Program-made: the position numbers and the translations under genes
Shown here: positions 1 to 10,466 of the stretch, piece after piece
Layout: every line of letters starts with the position of its first letter
Numbering within the stretch: the stretch's first letter is position 1
NCBI GenBank assembly: GCA_025054935.1
Contig: JANWZD010000012.1
Span: 1-64,000 of the forward strand
Reading direction: 5' to 3'
Length of the DNA stretch: 64,000 nucleotides
From: Dehalococcoidia bacterium
GTDB taxonomy: Bacteria; Chloroflexota; Dehalococcoidia; SpSt-223
Notes under the pieces: generated by a model
Seen by the model: the letters and a program-made list of their open reading frames with translations, nothing else
Told to the model about the DNA's origin: nothing
The model's database searches: none

Positions 1-1233
1 GCCTGGCATGAGCAGGCGCTGTTCTATCGGCTGATCCAGCCGGGGAAGAACCGGTGGAATGCGGCGTTCTGGTGTGGGAGCCCGTCGGTGGTGCGGCGAG
101 CGGCGCTGGAGGATGTTGGGGGGGTAGCGACCGAGACCATCACCGAGGATATCCATACCTCAGTCCGGATGCACGCTCGCGGCTGGAAGACGGTCTATCA
201 CAACGAGACACTCGCCTACGGCATTGCGCCGCAGACGTTTCACGCGTTTGCGGTGCAGCGGCTCCGCTGGGCGCAGGGGACGATGCAGCTGCTCCGGAGC
301 CCTGACAATCCGCTCATTCGGCCTGGTCTGACGCTCGCCCAACGGCTGAACTATTTCGCCTCGATGATGACGTATTTCGACTCCTACCAGAAGTTGGTTT
401 ACCTCCTCGCTCCGTCGATCGTTCTCACGACTGGCCTGTTGCCTCTCGATGTTCCGGCCACTGCATATCTTCTCAATTGGGTCCCCTACTTCGGACTGAC
501 TTTGCTCGCAAATGTCGCCCTGGGGCGGGGACAGTTCCGCTTCTTGCTCGTCGAGCAGTACAACCTGCTGAAAATGTTTGTCTTTCTGTGGGCGACGACA
601 GTGCTCGTCTGGCCGCGCCGGCTGACCTTCCGAGTAACTCCCAAGCGTGTTGATACGTCGGTTTCGCAGATGGAGCGCGTCCTGCTCCAGCCGCAGATCG
701 CGCTCCTTGTCGTCATCGGGCTGAGCGTTGTGCTCGCGCTCGTCAATCTGATCTGGGGGATCACGACGACCTACAGCCGTCCGGACATCATTCTCGCGAT
801 GGTGGGCTGGGCGGTGGCGAACGCGGGGATCTTGGCGCTCGGCATTCGCGCAGTGCTGCAGCGGCTCCACGCACGCGCGACGTATCGTTTCCCTGTCCAA
901 GTGACCATCGGGCTGACTGATGTCGCTGGCCGTCTCGTCAAGGGGAAGGCGGTTGATCTGTCGCCGACGGGGGTGGGCGTCTGCTTTGGCGAGCCGGTCA
1001 CGCTTGGCAAAGCGGTGAGCGTCGTCATCGAACTGCCCTCCGGGCTGATTGGGGCGCGCGGGGAGGTGCGCTATGTCGCGCCCCAGCCAGACGGCAATAT
1101 CAAGGTCGGCGTCCGGTTCATTGCGCTCCATCCCGCCGACCGCGAGCGGCTGATCTTCTTCCTCTACGTTGTGGCGCCGCGCTCGCTCACCCTCGCGCCG
1201 CCTGCTCCCGCGCCGGTGGCGCGCGTCGCCTGA
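1..1233 (+). CDS. Cellulose-synthase-like GT2 glycosyltransferase with C-terminal PilZ domain (5' partial)
   Basis: C-terminal part of a processive membrane glycosyltransferase of the BcsA type; the frame is open at base 1, so the start and first catalytic Asp motifs lie outside the window. The TED motif (bases 142-150) and QRLRW, the QxxRW acceptor-site motif (256-270), are intact. Several hydrophobic segments follow. The last ~110 residues form a PilZ domain with an RxxxR pair (RATYR) and DLSPTG (DxSxxG), the family's cyclic-di-GMP-binding signature. Inferred role: polymerisation and export of a beta-glucan-like exopolysaccharide, allosterically activated by c-di-GMP. No bcsB or other synthase partner follows; the next gene is on the opposite strand. 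The exact polymer cannot be told from this part. Family call firm, substrate uncertain. Confidence 0.88.
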   Translation, partial: AWHEQALFYRLIQPGKNRWNAAFWCGSPSVVRRAALEDVGGVATETITEDIHTSVRMHARGWKTVYHNETLAYGIAPQTFHAFAVQRLRWAQGTMQLLRSPDNPLIRPGLTLAQRLNYFASMMTYFDSYQKLVYLLAPSIVLTTGLLPLDVPATAYLLNWVPYFGLTLLANVALGRGQFRFLLVEQYNLLKMFVFLWATTVLVWPRRLTFRVTPKRVDTSVSQMERVLLQPQIALLVVIGLSVVLALVNLIWGITTTYSRPDIILAMVGWAVANAGILALGIRAVLQRLHARATYRFPVQVTIGLTDVAGRLVKGKAVDLSPTGVGVCFGEPVTLGKAVSVVIELPSGLIGARGEVRYVAPQPDGNIKVGVRFIALHPADRERLIFFLYVVAPRSLTLAPPAPAPVARVA

Positions 1234-1270
1234 ACGCGAACGGGCAGCGGTCGCGAGTGGGGTGGGGACC

Positions 1271-2638
1271 CTACCGTGGCGGCGGAGAAGGCTGCGGATC
1301 GTCGAGAAAGAACTCGCCCTTTTCATCGTCATAGCCGAACACCTCGGCATAACGCGCCCAATCGATCGCGGTATCAAGTTGCCGCCGCGCTTCGCCCGGA
1401 CTGAACGCTTCCTCCAGTTCGGCAATCAGCCGGTGGTCGCTTAGCCGTCCTTTCGGCGCAGCGCGGAGCTCCTCGGCGATTCGGCGGATCAGCTCCACTC
1501 GAACGAGGGCCTGCCGGCGGAAGATCTCTTTCTTCTCAAGAATGCTTGCCGCAGCGAAGCGCTCTCCTTCTGCCGTTAGGCGGACATCTCCTTCCTCAAC
1601 CTCCGCAAAATCGAGCAGGTCGGCCGCTTCGACGATGGGCAGCAGTTCGTCGACTTCCAGCTGGAGATCCCGCGCCAGATCATCAAGGCCGCGCCAGCCG
1701 CCCAAGGCGTGGAGCTGCTCGATGAGCCCCGAGATCTCGCCGATGGCGACATGCGGCAGCATCTGATACGTCGGCAGCGGCGCAGCCTCTTGGACCGGCC
1801 GCGCGCCGGGCAGCAGCTTCGCGACATCTTCGCGCGGGTTCGTCATGATCCGGTAAATCGTGTCGACCAGCTGGGAGGAGGCAGGGCTTTGGAAGCGCCG
1901 CTCTGTGACAGGAAGCCCTGGCAGTTCAGCCCGGATGCGGCCGGGATTGGCGCTGAAGACGAGGAGCCGGTCGGCGAGCCGCACCGCCTCTTCGATGTTA
2001 TGCGTCACGAGGAGGATCGCCCGGGTCGGAATGCGGCGCGACAGCCACAAGTCGAACAGTTCTCGACGCAGGTTCTCCGCGACAAGCACGTCGAGCGCCG
2101 AGAACGGCTCGTCCATCAGCAGAATTTCTGGTTCGACGACGAGCGCGCGCGCGAAGCCGACCCGCTGCTTCATGCCGCCGGACAGTTCGCGCGGATAGGC
2201 GGCTTCGAAGCCGTCGAGCCCGATGAGGTCGATCATCTCGAGCGCTTTGGCCCGGCGCACCTCGGGGGGCACGCCCTTCGACAACAGCCCCAATTCGACG
2301 TTCTGCAGGACGGTCAGCCAGGGATAGAGGGCGAACGTCTGGAAGACCATAGCGACCGAGGGGTTCGGCCCCTGCAGCGGACGGCCATGGACCCTCACCT
2401 CGCCTGCTGAGGGGGGGACAAGGCCGGCGAGGATCCGCAGCAGCGTCGATTTCCCGGACCCGGAGGGGCCGAGCAGGGCGACGATCTCGCCTGGACGAAG
2501 CTCGAGGCTGACGCGGTCGAGCACGAGCACGCGCTCCCGGCTGTTCCCGCCGCCGTCGTAGTACTTCACAATCTCGCTCGCGACAAGCAGGGTCTCCTGC
2601 TCTGCCGGCGCGGCCGGGGAGAGAAAGAACTGAGCCAT
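1271..2638 (-). CDS. ABC transporter ATP-binding protein, NitT/TauT type with AAA-associated C-terminal domain
   Basis: ATPase subunit of an importer of the nitrate/sulfonate/taurine class. The N-terminal half is a complete ABC domain: Walker [10 protein letters not shown] near residues 57-65, signature LSGGMKQR, and Walker B ILLMDEP. About 170 extra C-terminal residues match the AAA-associated domain that follows some NitT/TauT-like ATPases (winged-helix-like, function unclear). The ATG is preceded by a strong AGGAGGTG ribosome site. It lies 38 bases after the double permease gene on the same strand and must be its motor. No periplasmic binding protein is encoded nearby, so the substrate is open; anions, guanidine or metal complexes are all possible for this class. 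Confidence 0.9.
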   Translation of the reverse strand: MAQFFLSPAAPAEQETLLVASEIVKYYDGGGNSRERVLVLDRVSLELRPGEIVALLGPSGSGKSTLLRILAGLVPPSAGEVRVHGRPLQGPNPSVAMVFQTFALYPWLTVLQNVELGLLSKGVPPEVRRAKALEMIDLIGLDGFEAAYPRELSGGMKQRVGFARALVVEPEILLMDEPFSALDVLVAENLRRELFDLWLSRRIPTRAILLVTHNIEEAVRLADRLLVFSANPGRIRAELPGLPVTERRFQSPASSQLVDTIYRIMTNPREDVAKLLPGARPVQEAAPLPTYQMLPHVAIGEISGLIEQLHALGGWRGLDDLARDLQLEVDELLPIVEAADLLDFAEVEEGDVRLTAEGERFAAASILEKKEIFRRQALVRVELIRRIAEELRAAPKGRLSDHRLIAELEEAFSPGEARRQLDTAIDWARYAEVFGYDDEKGEFFLDDPQPSPPPR

Positions 2639-2676
2639 CGCAACACCTCCTGAATTTACGCCGTGCGCTTGGCGCC

Positions 2677-4440
2677 TCAGTCAAGCCGGAAGCGCCGCTC
2701 GCTGAGAGCCGCAAGCCGCCGCCAGAGGAGCCGATTGATCAGCACCACCACGGCAGACATTGTCAGCGTGCTTGCCAGCAAGGTTGAGAAGTCGCCCGCC
2801 GCCGCGCTTTGCGCGATAGTGGCGCCCAAGCCGACTGTCTGGATCGTCTCTTGGCCGAAGGTGACAAATTCGGCGACGATGCTCGCGTTCCAGGCGCCGC
2901 CGGTCGCCGTGATCACGCCTGTCAGGAACGAGGGGAAAATTCCGGGCAGAATGAGATAGCGCCAGCGCCGCCAGCCGGTCAGCCGGTAGAGGGCAGCGGC
3001 TTCGCGCAGATCGTTGGGAATGGCCATCGCGCCCGCAATCACATTGAAGAGGACGTACCACTGCGTGCCGAGCAGCATCAGGCCCACAGCGGCTACATTC
3101 AGTCCCCCGGGCAGCGTCAGCAAAAGGAGCAGCAGCGCAGGAAAGAGCGCAGTTGCCGGGATGGAAGCGACGACCTGCACGATCGGCTGCGCCCGCTGCG
3201 CCAGCCGCGGGTTGAGGCCGATCGCGACCCCGACCGGGATCGTCCACGCCGCGCCGATGAGGAGGGCGGCGGCCACCCGAAGAAAGGTTGCGCCGGTGGC
3301 GACGCCGATCGCGAGCCAATCGCCGGGCGACAGCGCTGCGAGCAGCCGTGCCGCGCCGACAATGCCCCAGATGCCGAAGGCAGCGACCCCGGCTCCAGCG
3401 AGCGCGCCGCCCGCCAAGATGAGAAAGCGGGTGCCCGGCCGCGATGGCGAGGGGGAGCTGCTGCGCGATGGCGCCGGAAACAGCCGCCCGCCGAGGGTGT
3501 CGAGAAGACGCGCGAGCGGCTGGAGAAAGCGCCGCCCAAGCCAGTCGAGCACTGCAGAGCGGCGGAGCGCCGTGAGCACGGCGGACGTGGGGGCGAGCGC
3601 GGCTTCCGTCTGTTCCACCTTGAAGCGGTCGGCCCAGGCGATCACCGGCCGCCACACCAGCTGGTCGAGGAGCACGATCACAGCCACCAGCGTCGCTAGG
3701 CCGAGGAAGAGAGCGGCGATGTCCCCCTCGTCGGCCGCGGTGCGCAGGTAGGCCCCGAGGCCGGGCAGCTGAAAGCTCTGCTCGCCGAGGGTGAACTGTT
3801 CGGCTGCCATGAGGAAGAACCAGCCGCCCGCCCAGCTCATCATCGAGTTCCAGACCAACGGGATCGCGCCGAACGGCAGCTCCAATCGAGTAAACCGCTG
3901 CCAGCCGTTGAGGCGATGGATGGCCGCAACCTCACGCAGTTCGGAGGGGATGGTGATCAGCGAGTGATAGAACCCGAACGTCATGTTCCACGCTTGGCTG
4001 GTGAAGATCAGGACGATGGCAGCGAGTTCCAGCCCGACGTTGCTCCCTGGCAGGAGCGCGACCAAGGCCAGCACGACACCCGGCAGAAACGAAAGGATCG
4101 GGATGCTCTGCAGGATGTCGAGAATGGGAATGAGCACCCGTTCGGCCAGCCGGCTTGTCACCACGATGCGGGCGTAGACGAGGCTGAAGCTGAGCGAAAG
4201 GAGATACGCCAGCGCCATCCGCGCTGTCGAGAGCGCGGCGTAGCCGGGCAATGCCCAGGGCGAGAGGTCGATTTCGACAGTCGGGGTCATGGGGGCAGCC
4301 CAGCGGGCGGCAAGTTCGACGATGCCGACCGTGACGGCCGCCAGGCCGAGGAGCACCGCTCCGTCGGACCAGGGCGAGAACCGCTTCGGTGCACCCTGCT
4401 GGCTGCTGAGGGGAGGTTGAGGAAGTCGCGTCTCGATCAT
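2677..4440 (-). CDS. ABC transporter permease with two fused BPD_transp_1 domains
   Basis: A 587-residue permease made of two homologous transmembrane halves joined by a polar Pro/Ser/Arg linker near residues 315-340. Each half carries its own EAA loop ([12 protein letters not shown] in the first, [12 protein letters not shown] in the second), the contact site for the ABC ATPase. One polypeptide therefore probably supplies both membrane subunits of the importer whose ATPase is the next gene. Usual NitT/TauT permeases are about 250-300 residues and homodimerise. The ATG has a G-rich ribosome site. The transcript leader upstream contains a short ORF and a terminator hairpin, so expression is probably attenuated. 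Substrate unknown. Confidence 0.88.
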   Translation of the reverse strand: MIETRLPQPPLSSQQGAPKRFSPWSDGAVLLGLAAVTVGIVELAARWAAPMTPTVEIDLSPWALPGYAALSTARMALAYLLSLSFSLVYARIVVTSRLAERVLIPILDILQSIPILSFLPGVVLALVALLPGSNVGLELAAIVLIFTSQAWNMTFGFYHSLITIPSELREVAAIHRLNGWQRFTRLELPFGAIPLVWNSMMSWAGGWFFLMAAEQFTLGEQSFQLPGLGAYLRTAADEGDIAALFLGLATLVAVIVLLDQLVWRPVIAWADRFKVEQTEAALAPTSAVLTALRRSAVLDWLGRRFLQPLARLLDTLGGRLFPAPSRSSSPSPSRPGTRFLILAGGALAGAGVAAFGIWGIVGAARLLAALSPGDWLAIGVATGATFLRVAAALLIGAAWTIPVGVAIGLNPRLAQRAQPIVQVVASIPATALFPALLLLLLTLPGGLNVAAVGLMLLGTQWYVLFNVIAGAMAIPNDLREAAALYRLTGWRRWRYLILPGIFPSFLTGVITATGGAWNASIVAEFVTFGQETIQTVGLGATIAQSAAAGDFSTLLASTLTMSAVVVLINRLLWRRLAALSERRFRLD

Positions 4441-4480
4441 CGTGCACCCCCATCCGCCGCGTTTATGGCGGCAAGAAAAA

Positions 4481-4501
4481 TCCCCCGGACTGACCGGGGG
4501 A
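4481..4501 (-). terminator. Intrinsic terminator/attenuator ahead of the double permease gene
   Basis: On the minus strand an 8-bp GC-rich stem (arms 4501-4494 and 4488-4481) with a 5-base loop TCAGT is followed directly by TTTTT (4480-4476). It sits 40 bases before the permease start and after the short leader ORF. An upstream segment GACTGACCG (4556-4548) is perfectly complementary to CGGTCAGTC (4496-4488), which covers part of both arms and the loop, so an antiterminator can exclude this hairpin. It could also simply terminate read-through from valS. Confidence 0.7.
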
Positions 4502-4522
4502 GGGGGCAGCAGAAGGCGGCGG

Positions 4523-4594
4523 TCAGGCGCGCAGCGCGCGCTCCCCGCGGTCAGTCGGACGTCGGCGCGGCGGTCGGTCTGGTCTATCGTCCAT
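4523..4594 (-). CDS. Putative Arg-rich leader peptide (23 aa)
   Basis: A 24-codon ORF, ATG at 4594 and TGA at 4523, lies between the candidate promoter and the terminator hairpin of the double permease gene. GAGGGA stands 7 bases before the ATG. The product begins MDDRPDRPP and has 8 Arg and 4 Pro among 23 residues. Codons 13-17 encode the 9-base segment that can pair with the terminator. The layout (short ORF, antiterminator segment, terminator, transporter) is that of a ribosome-mediated attenuator; coding status is inference. No known leader-peptide family was recognised. Confidence 0.4.
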   Translation of the reverse strand: MDDRPDRPPRRRPTDRGERALRA

Positions 4595-4731
4595 AAGCGT
4601 TCCCTCTGCGCCGCGCTTGGCAGCGTCGGCCGGCGCTCAACCGCTGACTGGCAGGCGCGGGCGGCTGGTCCCGTTCCAAACGAGCAGTAACGAACTGAGA
4701 GACTGCCGCAGAAGCCACGGAGGCCGGCAGG

Positions 4732-4761
4732 ACTCTACACCTCGCGCCTGCCGACGCGCAA
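4732..4761 (-). promoter_or_regulatory. Candidate promoter for the ABC transporter leader
   Basis: On the minus strand TTGCGC (4761-4756), an 18-base spacer and TAGAGT (4737-4732). It would start a leader of about 285 bases ahead of the double permease. Both boxes are weaker than those of the valS or leuC promoters here. Confidence 0.35.
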
Positions 4762-4850
4762 GCAGCGCGAGGGCGCAGACTGCCCGCTGAGCATGGGACG
4801 TCTGCCTGCGCTCCCAGGAGAACGCGAATGCTGTGCCCGCGCGCTGGCAC

Positions 4851-7520
<2,670 letters not shown>

Positions 7521-7538
7521 CGTTTCCTCCTCCACGAG

Positions 7539-7773
7539 AAAACCCCCCGTCCGAAGACGAGGGGCTGCCTCATGGTATCACCTCGGGTTCGGCTGACCCC
7601 CGCGTCAGCCCTCTCGCGCACGCGGAGAGGTGAACTCGGTCGGCGTTGGGCGCGCCACCCCTCGACCTGCAACTCCCGAGCGACCTTCGGCGGCATCCTC
7701 CGGCCGGCGTTGCGCTGCTCGCCCCCGCTCTAGAGGAAGGAGAAGCCGCCGCTCCTCTCGTTCACCGCTCTGT
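7539..7773 (-). promoter_or_regulatory. T-box leader of valS with transcription attenuator
   Basis: The ~240-base leader has T-box architecture on the minus strand. Stem I: GAGAGG (7759-7754) with CCTCTC (7630-7625), then CGGCG (7751-7747) with CGCCG (7645-7641), leaving a specifier-type loop ACCGAGTTCA. Stem III: GGCTGAC/GTCAGCC (7610-7604, 7597-7591). Antiterminator: CGAGG (7585-7581) with CCTCG (7562-7558), enclosing the T-box-like GAGGTGATACC. Terminator: CCCCTCGTC, loop TTCG, GACGGGGGG, then TTTT (7564-7539). Terminator and antiterminator share bases 7562-7558. The specifier is ambiguous: GUU (Val) at 7635-7633, but the usual position before A reads UUC. The bulge reads TGAT where T-boxes have TGGN. 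Confidence 0.8.
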
Positions 7774-7779
7774 GCCGAG

Positions 7780-7809
7780 AGTGTAGGGAGGGGCGCAATA
7801 CGCCGTCAA
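7780..7809 (-). promoter_or_regulatory. valS promoter
   Basis: On the minus strand TTGACG (7809-7804), an 18-base spacer and TACACT (7785-7780). The predicted start near 7773 lies about 7 bases before stem I of the T-box, as is common for these leaders. Confidence 0.75.
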
Positions 7810-7830
7810 CTCCGCTCGCGGGGAGAGAAG

Positions 7831-8736
7831 CTAGCGGTCGAAGGGGGCGGAGGTAACGATCGCTGTTTGCTCCGAGGCGCCGCGCCGCGTCCTCCTTAGC
7901 AGCACCCGCTGCGCCGCTCCCTTTGCCTCTGCAAGAAAGCGGCTAACGAGCTCCTGCGGGGGCGGCGCACCGGTGAGAAAGTAGTATTGCGCCGTTCTGC
8001 CTTCGACATACGTACCGATGTAGGCAATCGCGACTTTCGGAACAATGCCGAGCCCGAATGGCGCAACGCCGACAAGCTGCCGCGCCAGCAGCCGCCAGAC
8101 ATAGGCTGCGCCGAGGATCGTCACAGTTTCGGCGAGGATCGCTTTCTTGTCGCCGAGCGGTCGACCGTAGGTCGCGCCCAGCTTGTACACCATCATGATC
8201 TGGTTCTTCGTCAGGATCAGCATCTCGGCGACGCCTGCGATGAAGGGGCCGAGCACGGGCACAACGTCCGGGATGTTGCTGATGGCGGCGATCTGCGCGT
8301 TGAGAAGTGCATATTCGCGGATCTGGTAAGCGGCGGCGAGATCGCGGAGCGCAGGCAGCCGCCGGCCAAGCCCGGCGGCCTCAAGCGGCAGCCGGTCGAA
8401 CAGTGCTGGGCCGAGAACCGTGACGATCGCCGCCGGATCGAGAGACGAGAGGTCGACGATGTCGGCAGCCCGGTCGTTGGGGGTGACAAGGCGCACGCGG
8501 ACGATCTCCCCAACGCGCTCTAGCTGTATCTCGAGCGCCGGGGAGTCGACGTCATGGCCGACGATGCCGACCTCTCCCCCGTGGCTGAGCGCCTCGATAA
8601 TCGCTTGGCGTTCGGCTGGCGAGGCGCCCACCACTGCGATCCGAGCGGGACGAGCGATCTGCTCGTCAATCTCCGCGAAACTGCTGTCGCGAAGAAGTCC
8701 CCACACTGTGGTGAGGGCGCCGAGTCCACTCGCCAT
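7831..8736 (-). CDS. DUF697 family membrane protein with degenerate GTPase-like N-terminus
   Basis: 301 residues. The C-terminal half resembles DUF697 (seen in YcjF and GTPase-associated proteins), with the stretch NQIMMVYKLGATYGRP and hydrophobic helices suggesting membrane association. Residues ~30-130 look like a nucleotide-binding fold (IAVVGAS followed by alternating strands), but the P-loop is lost: GASPAERQ stands where GxxxxGK[ST] would be. It is therefore probably not an active GTPase. It is transcribed alone toward valS; a TACAAT -10-like box lies at 8837-8832. The valS promoter begins 22 bases beyond its stop. Function unknown. Confidence 0.72.
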   Translation of the reverse strand: MASGLGALTTVWGLLRDSSFAEIDEQIARPARIAVVGASPAERQAIIEALSHGGEVGIVGHDVDSPALEIQLERVGEIVRVRLVTPNDRAADIVDLSSLDPAAIVTVLGPALFDRLPLEAAGLGRRLPALRDLAAAYQIREYALLNAQIAAISNIPDVVPVLGPFIAGVAEMLILTKNQIMMVYKLGATYGRPLGDKKAILAETVTILGAAYVWRLLARQLVGVAPFGLGIVPKVAIAYIGTYVEGRTAQYYFLTGAPPPQELVSRFLAEAKGAAQRVLLRRTRRGASEQTAIVTSAPFDR

Positions 8737-8927
8737 CCTCTGTCCCCCGTGCGCCCGCTCTCCGGGCGAGCTGGTTCGAGTCGGTCGTGCCTCAGCCGGC
8801 GTCGCGCGCAGTTCGCCGAACTACGCGCTCAATTGTACCGTCCCGGTCGCGCCGCGTGCTCTCAGGAACGAGCGGTTTGATGCGGGAAGCGACGGCCGTC
8901 TCCCTGCGGAGCAAGGCACAGCCGACC

Positions 8928-10466
8928 CTACCACCCTACAGGCACGAGACGGATGTCGCGCACTTGGACATCCTCCCAGCGGTTAGCCGCAACTTGGAAC
9001 GCCGGCAGCCACTGTCCGACGCGGATCTCAAGGATGTTCAGCCCCGAGCGGAGCACCCCCTCCGGAACGCGGAAGCGGAGCCGCGTCCAGTAGGACGCAT
9101 AGTCCCAGTCGCGGCCGGGCCAGTAGGGAGGGTCGAGCAGCTGGCCATTGATCAGGATGCGGTTGCCGCGGTCGTTCGGCTGGAGTGCTTGGAGCGTCAG
9201 CTCCCACTGCCCGGCGGGGTTATCGACATAAAACTCGCCGCGCCAACTGAGCGCCAGCCGGCCGAACCCGTGGAGGGGCCGCCAGGGCGCGGCGAGGTCT
9301 GGTTGGTCGCCGAGGTGGACCGGCACGTCGGCGGCGAGGATCTCGATCGGGCGGCGGTGAAGGCCGAAAAGCAGACAGCTTGCCGGGAGGAGGCGCAGCG
9401 GGATCGGGCATGACGGCTGACGGACCGGGCGGGGCGGCGCGCCCTTGGGCATCGTGCGCAAGGCGTCCCAGCTCGGTTTTGTCGCCTCGTAGCCCGGCTC
9501 GGCGAGCCGAAAGCCCGCCTGATTGTCATCATCCGGCTCGTCGGCGCCGAGGCTCCAGACGGTTACCATCCCGACCCACGGCCATTCGCGCGCGGCGAGG
9601 GCGAAGGCTTCCACGAGGTAGCGGCCGCGCTGCTCCTCGCTCACTGCCGGCCCGCCAACGGGTGAGGTCGGGTCGACAGTCCAGCCGAGCTCCGTGATCC
9701 AGATCGGCCGGTCGGCAAGGCCGGCTTCGACTAGGATCGCGCGCTGCTGTTCGATGCGCCGAATGTTCAGACCGCCGTTGGCCTCGGCGGGGGCATCCGG
9801 CGGCAGGCCGAAGCCGTAGGCGTGCGCGGCCAGAACGTCGAAATCGCGTCCGCCGGGGGCGGCAAGCTGGCGGCGCAGGAACACGCGGTCGTCCATCGCC
9901 CGGGCGCTCATCTCGTTGGTTGGCGCGAGCCCGGCGGCAATGACGAGGGCGTTCGGGTCGGCGGCGCGTACTGCTGCTGCCGCGTCGCCGAGCAGCCGGG
10001 CGTAGGCTTCAGGGTCGGGGGGGTCGCCGCCCCATTCGTGGGCGAGGTTCGGCTCGTTCCAGATGATGTAGCCGGCGACGCGCCCGCGGTAGCGCTCGGC
10101 GACCCGCGAGACAAATGCGGGGTAGAGCGTGGGGTCGCGCGGCGGTCCGTTTGTCCGCCCGGGCCGTGCCCAAGCCGGCTGGTGGTCGAGCCGCAGGACG
10201 ACCCGCACCCCGTAATAGTCGGCGGCGCGGAGAATGGCGTCGGGATACTCCCAGTAGAACTCGCCGGGCGACGGCTCGACCTCGCGCCAGGCGAGCAGTT
10301 GAACGACCCAACCAAAGCCGGCCTCGGCCACGAGGCGCATCGGCCGGTCGTGAATGCGCACCGTGTGCACGGCGTAGCGCAGGGACTCGGCCGGGGGGCG
10401 GGCGATTGCCACGCCGCCGATCACCAGCGCGAGCAGGAGCATCACGAGCGCCAGCCGGACGATCAT
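8928..10466 (-). CDS. Membrane-anchored glycoside hydrolase, GH39/GH5-like (clan GH-A)
   Basis: 512 residues. An N-terminal hydrophobic helix (about 4-22) serves as signal or anchor, followed by a TIM-barrel hydrolase domain. The clan GH-A acid/base Glu is in IIWNEPN (E138) and the nucleophile Glu in IWITELGW (E259), so the enzyme should be an active retaining glycosidase working outside the membrane. A beta-rich C-terminal region of ~140 residues could bind carbohydrate. The frame is open ~80 codons further upstream, but ATG 10466 is chosen: it overlaps the stop of the preceding propeller gene (ATGA) and starts the hydrophobic segment. Co-transcribed with that lipoprotein and the DHA2 exporter. 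Substrate unknown. Confidence 0.8.
   Translation of the reverse strand: MIVRLALVMLLLALVIGGVAIARPPAESLRYAVHTVRIHDRPMRLVAEAGFGWVVQLLAWREVEPSPGEFYWEYPDAILRAADYYGVRVVLRLDHQPAWARPGRTNGPPRDPTLYPAFVSRVAERYRGRVAGYIIWNEPNLAHEWGGDPPDPEAYARLLGDAAAAVRAADPNALVIAAGLAPTNEMSARAMDDRVFLRRQLAAPGGRDFDVLAAHAYGFGLPPDAPAEANGGLNIRRIEQQRAILVEAGLADRPIWITELGWTVDPTSPVGGPAVSEEQRGRYLVEAFALAAREWPWVGMVTVWSLGADEPDDDNQAGFRLAEPGYEATKPSWDALRTMPKGAPPRPVRQPSCPIPLRLLPASCLLFGLHRRPIEILAADVPVHLGDQPDLAAPWRPLHGFGRLALSWRGEFYVDNPAGQWELTLQALQPNDRGNRILINGQLLDPPYWPGRDWDYASYWTRLRFRVPEGVLRSGLNILEIRVGQWLPAFQVAANRWEDVQVRDIRLVPVGW

Noticed and set aside
160-1425. Long minus-strand open frame opposite the glycosyltransferase
   Set aside because: Composition-driven shadow: Arg/Pro/Asp-rich translation without domain character, covering a gene with clear catalytic motifs and running into the ABC ATPase gene.
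4500-4850. TPP, cobalamin or guanidine riboswitch upstream of the double permease
   Set aside because: Isolated fragments (a CTGAGA on the wrong strand, AGGGAA) were seen, but no conserved aptamer core could be assembled; only the leader ORF and terminator are supported.
7521-7535. GTG 7535 as the valS start
   Set aside because: Its codons consist of the Shine-Dalgarno sequence; ATG 7520 has correct spacing.
7629-7766. Perfect pairing GGTGAAC (7766-7760) with GTTCACC (7635-7629) as the stem I base
   Set aside because: It would bury the specifier bases; the alternative GAGAGG/CCTCTC leaves a normal specifier loop and fits T-box layout better. It might still be an alternative state.
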